Below are positions 1 to 5,093 of a DNA stretch of 5,093 bases, piece by piece. How positions within the stretch are numbered: position 1 is the first letter of the stretch; the number at the start of each line of letters is the position of its first letter. Source of the stretch: Melioribacter roseus (GTDB taxonomy: Bacteria > Bacteroidota > Ignavibacteria > Ignavibacteriales > Melioribacteraceae); assembly GCA_020724325.1 (NCBI GenBank), contig DYHC01000175.1, positions 1-5,093 on the forward strand, written 5' to 3'. A program made the position numbers and the translations under genes. Under the pieces are notes generated by a model that was not told the DNA's origin, did no database searches, and saw only the letters and a list, made by a program, of their open reading frames with translations.

Positions 1-204
1 TTTAATACCGGAATGGTAATTAGAAAATTTGAGTTCTTATGTATGTTAAAAAATTTTTATCCGGTTAAAAAGGAATTATTTATGTTCAGACCGATTTACG
101 GATACAGGCATGGAATTCCTAAATTAAAATTTCCTAATTTACCGCTTGTTAGGGAAGTATTAACTTTTGGATACGAGATATTATTGCGAAAGCGAATTAA
201 CTAA
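1..204 (+). CDS. 3' end of an unidentified protein (truncated by the window edge)
   Basis: The frame is open from the first base (Phe-Asn-Thr-Gly before the first Met at 13) and stops with TAA at 202-204, so this is most simply the last 67 codons of a gene that begins outside the window. The peptide is basic and aromatic, with the stretch FRPIYGYRHGIPKLKFPNL and the ending LLRKRIN. I do not recognise a family and see no catalytic motif or clear membrane segment. An internal ATG at 82 has AGGA at 71-74 in front of it, so a 40-residue small protein cannot be excluded. A continuing upstream gene is preferred because the frame stays open to the edge. The next gene starts 37 bases downstream on the same strand with no visible terminator between, so the two may share a transcript. 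Confidence 0.45.
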   Translation, partial: FNTGMVIRKFEFLCMLKNFYPVKKELFMFRPIYGYRHGIPKLKFPNLPLVREVLTFGYEILLRKRIN

Positions 205-241
205 TCATTTTGAAAAATAATAGACTTGCTGCGAGGTTACA

Positions 242-1498
242 ATGTTAGAGATGCAGAAGAAATTATCTAAACCATTTTATGCAATCCTTAGCTTGCCGGC
301 TACAGCTATGGGGTTTGCCCTTTCAATTCAGATTGCGACTTTAAGCTGGTTGATGAGGACAAAATTCAATTTGGAGCTTCACGAAATCGGGTTTGTCTGG
401 GCAGCAGGACCACTCGCCGGTATTATTGGGCAGCCGATAGTCGGATTGATAAGCGATAATGTTTGGTTCTGGGGAGGCAGAAGAAGACCATTTATTTTAA
501 TAGGAGGTTCACTTGCTGCATTAATGTTATTTGCTTTGCCTTACATTGGGGTTATAAGCAGCTTTTTTGGATTTTCGAACATTATTATTGTTGCAGTTTG
601 TGTTGCATTAACATTGGATCTTGCAATCAATATTAGTTTCAATCCAACGCGATCAATTATTGCTGATGTTACTCCTGAAGGTGTGCCACGAACAAAAGGT
701 TATACATGGATGCAGACAATATCCGGTTCATTTGGTGTGCTCGCTTATGCTATTGGTGCTATATTCGGTAATTATTTTCTTATTTACTTCGGTGTTATAC
801 TCGTTCTTCTCTTTTCAATAATTCCATTGTTCTTTATAAAGGAATCTAAATTAATTCACAGAGAACAAACGGAAGTGAATGTTAGCAGCTCTGCAACTGA
901 TTGGAGCCAATTCTTAAAATTACTTTTTGCACATTCATTTTCCTGGATTGGAGTTCAAACGATGTTTGTTTATATGATCGGTTTTGTTGAACAGAAATTG
1001 AATCCCGCTGATAACAATGAGACTGGTCAGATACTATCAATTTCATTCTTAATCCTGAATGCAGTTGGTGCACTTTTGCCGGTTTTTATTCTTGAACCAA
1101 TTACAGAAAAAATCGGTAGAGTAAAAACTCATCTTGCATCAGTAGGAATTATGGGTTTAGGTTATTTCGGAATTGTTCTGTTTGGTACATCATCATTAAA
1201 TGTTTGGATATTTATGGCAATTTGTGGAATAGGGTGGGCTGCTATTGTAAGTCTGCCGTTTGCTATTATGTCAGAAAAAGTAAATAAATCTAAAATGGGT
1301 TTGTTTATGGGAATATTTAACCTCTCTGTTGTGCTTCCGCAGCTTTTTGTTAGTCTTGTAATTGGAACATTTATTCAAAATGCGGTTGATAAGAGTATCA
1401 TTTTTATTATAAGCGGAACTACTTTGATAATTTCTTCTGTTCTGTGGATAATGGTGAAAGATTTACCTGCTTCCGTTTCAAAAACTATTAGAATTTAA
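242..1498 (+). CDS. MFS transporter, SLC45 / sucrose-transporter (GPH-like) group
   Basis: A 418-residue inner-membrane carrier with about 12 hydrophobic segments (roughly 12-34, 48-69, 83-105, 112-133, 157-176, 179-199, 230-248, 264-284, 298-315, 320-344, 353-377, 386-405). A short polar cytoplasmic loop (about 200-222) lies between the two halves. Motifs of the plant SUC/animal SLC45 group are visible: GPLAG (56-60), QPIVG (64-68), GRRRPF (79-84), NPTRSIIAD (134-142), the second-half loop EKIGR (289-293), and FNLSVVLPQ (359-367), which resembles the LNxxIVxPQ of sucrose carriers. Characterised relatives are proton-coupled disaccharide or glucoside importers, so sugar/H+ symport is the likely role. 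No sugar-metabolism gene is nearby to name the substrate. The loop-2 motif reads SDN (71-73), where relatives usually have SDR. The start at 242 is supported by GAGG at 233-236, five bases upstream. The exported-protein gene follows after 25 bases and is probably co-transcribed. Confidence 0.93.
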   Translation: MLEMQKKLSKPFYAILSLPATAMGFALSIQIATLSWLMRTKFNLELHEIGFVWAAGPLAGIIGQPIVGLISDNVWFWGGRRRPFILIGGSLAALMLFALPYIGVISSFFGFSNIIIVAVCVALTLDLAINISFNPTRSIIADVTPEGVPRTKGYTWMQTISGSFGVLAYAIGAIFGNYFLIYFGVILVLLFSIIPLFFIKESKLIHREQTEVNVSSSATDWSQFLKLLFAHSFSWIGVQTMFVYMIGFVEQKLNPADNNETGQILSISFLILNAVGALLPVFILEPITEKIGRVKTHLASVGIMGLGYFGIVLFGTSSLNVWIFMAICGIGWAAIVSLPFAIMSEKVNKSKMGLFMGIFNLSVVLPQLFVSLVIGTFIQNAVDKSIIFIISGTTLIISSVLWIMVKDLPASVSKTIRI

Positions 1499-1523
1499 TT
1501 CGTAAATAAATATCGGAATTGCG

Positions 1524-2348
1524 ATGAAATTAACATTATTAATACTTTTTTTCTTCATATCGTTATCATTAAATGCGCAGTTTGATGTTGAGTTTAATGA
1601 ATTAATTGGCGAACTGACTAAAACCGATAAATACAAACCGGAATTTGGAAGGTACGATGGTTATCAAATTCCGTTATATGCCGGTGAAGCTGTAAACTTT
1701 ATTGTTTACTCAGATGCTTTTAATCCGAAAATCGTTTTTGTTTCTCCTAGTGGAAACGTTTATAAGCAAAGTGAAGGTACAAGTGGTATTGCAAGTATAA
1801 TTACATCTGTTCCTGAAGAAGGCGAGTGGGTTCTTTATGTTGTAGGGGATTTATATTCTTTAGGCAAATATACTTTTCAATATGCATTTGCTTCGTCCAA
1901 CTCTCTTAATTTATCTAGCGATTCAGATTTCTGTACTACTCTAAATTTTATCATTGCTCATGCAAAAGCGTATTTTCTACTATTCGAAAATTTGTACGAT
2001 TCTAAGCAGACTTTTGTTAAACTGAACAAGTCAAAAGATGCATTCATTGATGATTCCGATGCTTCCTATAATGCACTCTTTCTGGAAACCAATAACCTTA
2101 AAGAAGCAGAAAATCTTTATAAAGAACTTCAAACTGACGTTTCAAAATGTCTGGATAATAACTGGACAATTTCAGTTGCCAACTGGTATAATGTTGAAGA
2201 CTATAAAGTAAAGAGCATCAGTTATTCAGAAAAAGTTAAAGAGAATGGAAGGTTTGTAAAACTAATGCTGCTTAACCTTAAAGGTTCCAAACAGAAATTC
2301 ATGAACGATTTTGCTGTTCAGATTGTAGTTAACAGAAACCGTAATTAA
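1524..2348 (+). CDS. Exported protein with PPC-like beta-sandwich and unknown C-terminal domain
   Basis: A 274-residue protein. It begins with a short signal peptide (Lys2, a hydrophobic run from 3 to 16, likely cleavage after LNA at 16-18), so it should be periplasmic, secreted or surface-exposed. Residues about 44-122 follow the bacterial pre-peptidase C-terminal (PPC) pattern: DGYQIPLYAGE (45-55), a central SPSGNVY (74-80), then a strand with GEWVLYVVGD (100-109) and the closing GKYTFQYAF (114-122). PPC domains are usually accessory, non-catalytic folding or adhesion modules. Residues about 130-274 match no family I know. They look alpha-helical at first (136-205) and end in alternating strands. 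The two cysteines, C137 and C209, both lie in this part and could pair. No protease triad, lipobox or sorting tail is seen. The start has only a weak GGA (1515-1517). The gene lies 25 bases after the transporter, which suggests an operon; a role in presenting or binding the transported substrate is a guess. Confidence 0.85.
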   Translation: MKLTLLILFFFISLSLNAQFDVEFNELIGELTKTDKYKPEFGRYDGYQIPLYAGEAVNFIVYSDAFNPKIVFVSPSGNVYKQSEGTSGIASIITSVPEEGEWVLYVVGDLYSLGKYTFQYAFASSNSLNLSSDSDFCTTLNFIIAHAKAYFLLFENLYDSKQTFVKLNKSKDAFIDDSDASYNALFLETNNLKEAENLYKELQTDVSKCLDNNWTISVANWYNVEDYKVKSISYSEKVKENGRFVKLMLLNLKGSKQKFMNDFAVQIVVNRNRN

Positions 2349-2377
2349 TAATTTCTACTAAAGTTTAGACAAAAAAA

Positions 2378-2447
2378 TAGTTACAAAGGAATTTAAGGAA
2401 CATCATTATTGTTCCATAAGAAAACTAACAATGTAACTAAATGGAAC
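2378..2447 (+). repeat. Nested and mutually exclusive stem-loops
   Basis: Three perfect pairings are visible. Stem A is GGAACA (2397-2402) with TGTTCC (2410-2415), loop of seven. Stem C is TAGTTACA (2378-2385) with TGTAACTA (2432-2439) and encloses A. Stem B is GTTCCAT (2411-2417) with ATGGAAC (2441-2447) and shares bases 2411-2415 with A, so A and B cannot form together; B also crosses C. No U-run follows, so it is not an ordinary terminator. It could be the end of a decayed insertion element, or a switching structure in the leader of the downstream gene. Neither can be shown from this copy alone. Confidence 0.5.
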
Positions 2448-2476
2448 TGAACCACGCCCTAATTATTTTATTAGAC

Positions 2477-2493
2477 TTCTGAAAAATTCAGAA
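2477..2493 (+). terminator. Weak terminator-like hairpin
   Basis: TTCTGAA (2477-2483) pairs perfectly with TTCAGAA (2487-2493) across an AAA loop, and ATTTTATTT follows at once. The shape is that of an intrinsic terminator for the transporter/exported-protein transcript. However, the stem has only two G-C pairs and the T-run is interrupted, so it would be weak. The left arm is also part of the element's terminal inverted repeat, so the hairpin may simply be element structure. Local pairing here competes with pairing to the far end at 2572-2584. Confidence 0.3.
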
Positions 2494-2527
2494 ATTTTAT
2501 TTCGAATGAGCGAAGCGAAAGAGAAAC

Positions 2528-2564
2528 GTCATTCCGAATCCCGCAAAGCGGGATGAGGAATGAC
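2528..2564. repeat. Long GC-rich hairpin with symmetric GA/GA internal mismatch
   Basis: GTCATTCC (2528-2535) pairs with GGAATGAC (2557-2564), and ATCCCGC (2538-2544) pairs with GCGGGAT (2548-2554) across an AAA loop. This gives 15 paired positions interrupted only by GA facing GA (2536-2537 and 2555-2556). It is far more GC-rich than its surroundings and forms the core of the 110-base element. No T-run follows on either strand, so it is not a classical terminator, though such a stem could protect transcript ends or slow polymerase. Confidence 0.75.
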
Positions 2565-2670
2565 AAGCGATATTTTTCAGAAGTTACTTCTCGTTTAGTT
2601 CAAAAAAATAGCCGTTGGTGTGAATAGTGGAAAAAAATGATAACTTTACAGCCGAAAATTTGGAGTTGTA

Positions 2671-3276
2671 ATGAAAATAAAACCTTTATATATCTACTTA
2701 GTTCTTTTTACTTCCTTTATAGCTGGCATGGTGATTTTTAGGAATCTGAATTCATCAGGTTCAGAGGATCTGACTAAAAAGATGCCCAATGACGAAATAC
2801 ATGGCAGTATAGGAAAGGAAGGTGAGATGCCTTCGGGTTCAAATGTACTGGAGGATGCCAGAAAGCGGCTGGAAGAATTAAAAGTGAAGTATGAGAAAAA
2901 TCCGAATGATACATTAAGAATTAGAGAATATGCAGATCTATTAAAACTGGCACATCAAACAGAACTGGCAATTGATTTATTTGAAAAGATAATAAGTAAG
3001 GATCCTAAAAGAATTGATATAATGCTCGAATTAACCTTCTTATACTTTAACGAAGGAAATCTGGATAAAGCTGATAAGTACACAAACAGTATCTTAAAGA
3101 TAGATAAAGAGAACAAGATAGGTCTTTATAATTCTGGTGCAATCGCAGCTGCCCGTGGAGATAATGCAAAGGCAAAACTGATCTGGCAAGGAATAGTAAA
3201 AAAATTTCCAGATACTGAAATTGCTTTTATCTCACAACAATCTTTAATGGAACTGGAAAAAGCTAATCCGAAATAA
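2671..3276 (+). CDS. Membrane-anchored tetratricopeptide repeat (TPR) protein
   Basis: A 201-residue protein. Residues 5-23 are one hydrophobic segment after a basic start (MKIK), best read as an uncleaved signal anchor that leaves the rest in the periplasm. A polar linker (about 25-58) leads to a charged helix (59-76). About three TPR-like units follow: 79-112 (REYADLLKLAH..ELAIDLFEKIISKDP), 114-147 (ELTFLYFNEGNLDKADKYT), and 149-181 (YNSGAIAAARGDNAKAKLIWQGIVKKFP). The layout resembles the periplasmic TPR part of NrfG/CcmH-type assembly proteins, but no cytochrome-maturation gene is nearby, so only a protein-protein scaffold role is supported. GGAG at 2662-2665, five bases before the ATG, fixes the start. 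The last 14 bases overlap the end of the convergent eIF2B-like gene, and no terminator separates them. Confidence 0.9.
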   Translation: MKIKPLYIYLVLFTSFIAGMVIFRNLNSSGSEDLTKKMPNDEIHGSIGKEGEMPSGSNVLEDARKRLEELKVKYEKNPNDTLRIREYADLLKLAHQTELAIDLFEKIISKDPKRIDIMLELTFLYFNEGNLDKADKYTNSILKIDKENKIGLYNSGAIAAARGDNAKAKLIWQGIVKKFPDTEIAFISQQSLMELEKANPK

Positions 3277-4057
3277 TTCTTGTTAAATATTTTTTATCCA
3301 CCCTTTCAAAGTAGAAGTTTTTTACCGAAATATTTTTTGGATGATGCCGCCATATTTCCCATGGAGACATTTCTGATTGCTTAAATATATTTCCTTTTGA
3401 AAACTTAGACCTGTCTGCAATTACATATAAAGGTTTATTAAATTCCTTGCTTAGTATTGCAAGTGATAGACTTCCGGTCTTGTTGATGATGTCGCCGCAT
3501 TTTAGAATCTTATCAGTTCCAATTATTGCCGCGTCAGATTTTTTCAAAAATTCAGAAATCATTGCTTCGGTTATTACCTGTACCACGATATTTGATTTTG
3601 CCAGCTTCTTTGCCAAAATTCTTCCTTCAAATACTGGTCTTGATTCTGCAACATAAACTTTTATTTTTTTATTCGACTTTTTCAATTCTTTCAAAACTTT
3701 ATAGACCGTACTGCTGTTGGATAATGTTAGGAATGACGAGTAGGGTTTTAGAATTTTTTCTGCATTGAATAGAAGTTTAGAGAAGTTATTCTGAAATAAT
3801 TTATCGTAATAATCAAAAAATGAATTTAAGTTCTTCTTCTTTTGCAACGATTTATACATATCGTCTAGATACGTTTGCACATTTTGAAAAGTCGAAAATT
3901 TTTTCTTTGTAAGATTGATCATTTCAGGGAAAATAGAAAATATTTTCTGTTCCCGTTTCAAATGTTCATGAAGTTCGAGCAAAATTTCCGCGCTGCCTGA
4001 GGAATTATTTTTTATAATCTTAGCAACATTTTTTGGCAGAAGATTTTTCATTTTCAT
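3263..4057 (-). CDS. eIF2B alpha / ribose-1,5-bisphosphate isomerase-fold protein
   Basis: A 264-residue cytoplasmic protein of the IF-2B family, which includes eIF2B regulatory subunits, MtnA and archaeal ribose-1,5-bisphosphate isomerase. Residues 1-100 are a helical N-terminal region. The Rossmann-like part carries FLTLSNSSTVYKVL (109-122), AESRPVFEGR (137-146), GTDKIL (180-185, with family-conserved Asp182), GD (188-189), NKTGSLSLA (192-200) and PLYVIADRSKF (209-219). The family's C-terminal signature follows as NFYFERVDKKYLTRIISD (247-264). The isomerases have a catalytic Cys in the THC(N/H)S motif; here the position appears to be Ser113, as in many eIF2B-type members, so a binding or regulatory role is as likely as catalysis. 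It is shorter than the usual 300 or more residues, mainly in the N-terminal region. The ATG overlaps the UspA stop (ATGA, 4054-4057) and lacks its own clear ribosome site, implying translational coupling. The gene ends in TAG, inside the convergent TPR gene. Confidence 0.85.
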   Translation of the reverse strand: MKMKNLLPKNVAKIIKNNSSGSAEILLELHEHLKREQKIFSIFPEMINLTKKKFSTFQNVQTYLDDMYKSLQKKKNLNSFFDYYDKLFQNNFSKLLFNAEKILKPYSSFLTLSNSSTVYKVLKELKKSNKKIKVYVAESRPVFEGRILAKKLAKSNIVVQVITEAMISEFLKKSDAAIIGTDKILKCGDIINKTGSLSLAILSKEFNKPLYVIADRSKFSKGNIFKQSEMSPWEIWRHHPKNISVKNFYFERVDKKYLTRIISD

Positions 4058-4530
4058 TTAGTTTTATTAGAAAACGAAAAACCTTTAATCGGTTCTCTTA
4101 AAGTTAAGACCGGACAAGGTGCTTTTCTTACTACTTTTTCTGCCGTACTTCCGAATAATAGATGTTCTACACCAGTATGCCCATGAGTAGACATTATAAT
4201 TAAGTCTGCATCAATTTCCTTTGCGGTTTCATTAATTTCTACAAATGGTTTACCAGTTTTAATAATTGTTTCTAATTGTAATGAAGGATCAACAAAATTA
4301 TTTGCTAAGTTTTTTAATTCTTCTTCGGCACGCTTTTGCAGATCTGCATCCAAAGAGGGAATAGCAACCTGACCCATACTAAAATCTGCCGGATAAATCA
4401 CCGGCTCTACAACGTAAATAAGGTACATTTTAGCTTCGAAGCTTTTTGCAATATGAACAGCGTACCGCAAAGCATTTTTAGAATAATCCGAAAAGTCAAT
4501 TGGCACAAGTATTTTTTTTATAAGCTGCAT
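4054..4530 (-). CDS. Universal stress protein, UspA family
   Basis: A single-domain Usp protein of 158 residues, the usual size. The N-terminal strand ILVPIDFSDYS (7-17) carries the conserved VP.D nucleotide-pocket residues. The C-terminal part has MSTHGHTGVEHLLFGSTAEKV (113-133), which matches G-2x-G-9x-G(S/T) except that the first Gly is Ser114, a common variant. It ends with the typical APCPVLTLR (137-145) and a short polar tail. The motif favours the ATP-binding (MJ0577-type) subgroup over the non-binding E. coli UspA type. Such proteins are cytoplasmic dimers linked to stress, starvation or hypoxia survival. It is the middle gene of a three-gene operon: 11 bases after the cyclic-nucleotide-binding gene and overlapping the eIF2B-like start by four bases. 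An unusually good ribosome site precedes it. Confidence 0.95.
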   Translation of the reverse strand: MQLIKKILVPIDFSDYSKNALRYAVHIAKSFEAKMYLIYVVEPVIYPADFSMGQVAIPSLDADLQKRAEEELKNLANNFVDPSLQLETIIKTGKPFVEINETAKEIDADLIIMSTHGHTGVEHLLFGSTAEKVVRKAPCPVLTLREPIKGFSFSNKTK

Positions 4531-4540
4531 AACTCCTCCT
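4531..4540 (-). promoter_or_regulatory. Strong Shine-Dalgarno site of the UspA gene
   Basis: On the minus strand the ten bases before the UspA ATG read AGGAGGAGTT. This is a full consensus AGGAGG four bases from the start, filling nearly all of the 11-base gap after the upstream stop codon. It is the strongest ribosome site in the window and suggests that UspA is translated independently and well within the operon. It also indicates an organism that uses Shine-Dalgarno initiation. Confidence 0.85.
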
Positions 4541-4541
4541 A

Positions 4542-5075
4542 TTATTTATTTCTAATTCTATTGTAGAGAGTTATATAATCCATATTAATTATTCGTAGAC
4601 GAGTAGCTATTATTTGTGAAATTCCTCTTAAAATTTTGATCCCTTCCTTTGGATAAACGTCTATGAACTCGTCTAAATCGGGTTTAAAAATTACAGCAAG
4701 CTGAGATTCCTTCATTGCAATTGCAGAAGCTGAGCGCCTGTCCTCATCAAGTATAGCAAGTTCGCCAAAGAAATCTCCGCTTAATAAATTTGCCAAATCA
4801 TATCTTTCACCGTCTTCAGTTTCATATGTTATAAGAATTTCACCTTTTATAATTAGATAAAGCCCAATGCCCGGATCCTTCTGCATGAAAACATATTCAT
4901 TTGGTGAATAAACCCTGTTATGAATAATCTTTACCAATACTTTGAAATATTTTTTATCAAGATTCTTAAAAGGCGCCATTGATAGCAAAATGTCTTCTAG
5001 TTGATCTTTTTTTGTCGGCGTTTTAAATAAGTTGGACCAAAAACTGCTCTTAATGATTTTGTAATCATCATTCAT
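4542..5075 (-). CDS. Stand-alone cyclic-nucleotide-binding domain protein
   Basis: A 177-residue soluble protein. After about 25 residues it has a CAP/PKA-type cyclic-nucleotide-binding domain (about 28-160). The beta-roll shows VYSPNEYVFMQKDPGIGLYLIIKGEI in pieces across 55-80. The phosphate-binding cassette is at 100-120: SGDFFGELAILD with Glu105, then Arg114 and Ser115 at the nine-residue spacing of working cAMP/cGMP sites. Helices follow (132-165), and the chain ends at NRIRNK with no room for the Crp/Fnr helix-turn-helix, so it is not a DNA-binding Crp regulator by itself. It may act as a nucleotide-responsive partner of another protein. On its strand, GAGAGG (5086-5081) lies five bases before the ATG. 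It is the first visible gene of the operon with UspA and the eIF2B-like protein; the promoter would be at or beyond the window edge. Confidence 0.92.
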   Translation of the reverse strand: MNDDYKIIKSSFWSNLFKTPTKKDQLEDILLSMAPFKNLDKKYFKVLVKIIHNRVYSPNEYVFMQKDPGIGLYLIIKGEILITYETEDGERYDLANLLSGDFFGELAILDEDRRSASAIAMKESQLAVIFKPDLDEFIDVYPKEGIKILRGISQIIATRLRIINMDYITLYNRIRNK

Positions 5076-5093
5076 ATTAACCTCTCAATTAAA

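Larger units (their letters stand above)
2475..2584. repeat. 110-base MITE/REP-like element with 13-bp terminal inverted repeats
   Basis: The ends are perfect inverted repeats: ACTTCTGAAAAAT (2475-2487) and ATTTTTCAGAAGT (2572-2584). Between them are a small hairpin at the left end, a GAGCGAAGCGAAAGAG stretch (2508-2523), and a long GC-rich hairpin (2528-2564). A TA dinucleotide lies just outside each side (2472-2473, then one extra G; 2585-2586), which would suit an IS630/mariner-type TA duplication if the element is 2474-2584, but two bases prove little. It has no coding capacity, so it would be a non-autonomous repeat. Palindromes of the CATTCC...GGAATG type recur between genes in many genomes of this lineage, from general knowledge; copy number here is unknown. 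Confidence 0.6.
2363..2611. repeat. Imperfect direct repeat bracketing the structured interval
   Basis: GTTTAG-AC-AAAAAAATAG at 2363-2380 and GTTTAG-TTC-AAAAAAATAG at 2593-2611 share 16 positions and differ only in the short spacer (AC against TTC). The copies lie 212 bases apart and enclose nearly all of the inverted-repeat structure. They could be a decayed target duplication or a slippage/recombination product. Because half of each copy is an A-run in an AT-rich genome, chance similarity remains possible. Confidence 0.4.
2349..2670. other. 322-base gene-free interval rich in inverted repeats
   Basis: No open frame of useful length and no tRNA-like fold is visible on either strand. Left to right it holds a copy of GTTTAG..AAAAAAATAG (2363-2380), a nested or alternative stem region (2378-2447), a 110-base element with 13-bp terminal inverted repeats (2475-2584), a second copy of the GTTTAG repeat (2593-2611), and a roughly 60-base leader to the TPR gene with its GGAG ribosome site at 2662-2665. 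No convincing promoter was recognised, although the TPR gene presumably needs one here. Confidence 0.8.

Noticed and set aside
621..821. Plus-strand open frame of 66 codons inside the transporter.
   Set aside because: Out-of-frame shadow of membrane-segment codons; no ribosome site or family resemblance.
882..1073. Minus-strand open frame of 63 codons inside the transporter.
   Set aside because: It lies wholly antisense to well-conserved transporter sequence and has no recognisable protein features; a shadow frame.
2611..2648. Possible Bacteroidota-type promoter for the TPR gene: TTG at 2615-2617 and TAACTTTA at 2641-2648 (resembling TAnnTTTG).
   Set aside because: The last base of the -7 box does not match, the spacing is a few bases too long, and the -33 box is only three bases. 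Such matches are expected by chance in this AT content.
2349..2670. Toxin-antitoxin, retron or defence-type system in the structured interval.
   Set aside because: There is no open frame for any protein partner and the flanking genes are a transporter operon and a TPR protein; only small repeats are supported.
3447..3768. Two overlapping plus-strand open frames opposite the eIF2B-like gene.
   Set aside because: Both are antisense to motif-bearing codons of the minus-strand gene and look like low-complexity shadows.
4336..4566. Plus-strand open frame of 76 codons opposite UspA.
   Set aside because: It runs antisense to the conserved UspA N-terminus and across the intergenic ribosome site; no independent support.
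4542..5075. Crp/Fnr transcription regulator call for the cyclic-nucleotide-binding protein.
   Set aside because: The chain ends about 15 residues after the domain's C-terminal helix, leaving no helix-turn-helix, and no frameshift extension is visible before the UspA start.

Overview
The window is a 5.1 kb AT-rich bacterial chromosomal segment. Several features suggest the Bacteroidota/Chlorobi lineage, most plausibly Ignavibacteria or a relative: Lys/Ile/Asn-rich proteins, an exported protein with an LNA-Q signal-peptide end, and an abundant-looking GTCATTCC...GGAATGAC intergenic palindrome. The clear Shine-Dalgarno sequences (one a full AGGAGG) fit that group better than classical Bacteroidia, which mostly lack them. 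This placement is inferred from style, not from a marker gene.

Left block (1-2348, + strand). The 3' end of an unidentified gene enters the window and stops at 204. After 37 bases comes a complete 12-helix major facilitator with the signature motifs of the SLC45/sucrose-transporter (GPH-like) group. Twenty-five bases further is a secreted or periplasmic protein with a PPC-like beta-sandwich and an unrecognised C-terminal domain. The close spacing suggests one transcript.

Middle gap (2349-2670, 322 bases). No gene is present, but the stretch is dense in structure. It holds a pair of mutually exclusive stem-loops (2378-2447) and a 110-base element with perfect 13-bp terminal inverted repeats (2475-2584) that encloses a long GC-rich hairpin. 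An imperfect direct repeat brackets almost all of this. It looks like the site of one or more small mobile or REP/MITE-type insertions. A membrane-anchored TPR protein (2671-3276, + strand) follows.

Right block (3263-5075, - strand). Three genes form a tight operon read right to left: a stand-alone cyclic-nucleotide-binding domain protein, a universal stress protein (11-base gap with a strong ribosome site), and an eIF2B/ribose-1,5-bisphosphate-isomerase-fold protein whose start overlaps the UspA stop in ATGA. The last protein keeps the family's GTDK/GD/NKTG core but has Ser where the isomerases have their catalytic Cys. All three belong to families that bind nucleotides or phosphorylated small molecules, so an energy or stress-sensing module is a reasonable but unproven reading. 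Its last gene runs 14 bases into the end of the convergent TPR gene.

No rRNA, tRNA, CRISPR array, intact insertion sequence or phage gene is visible.
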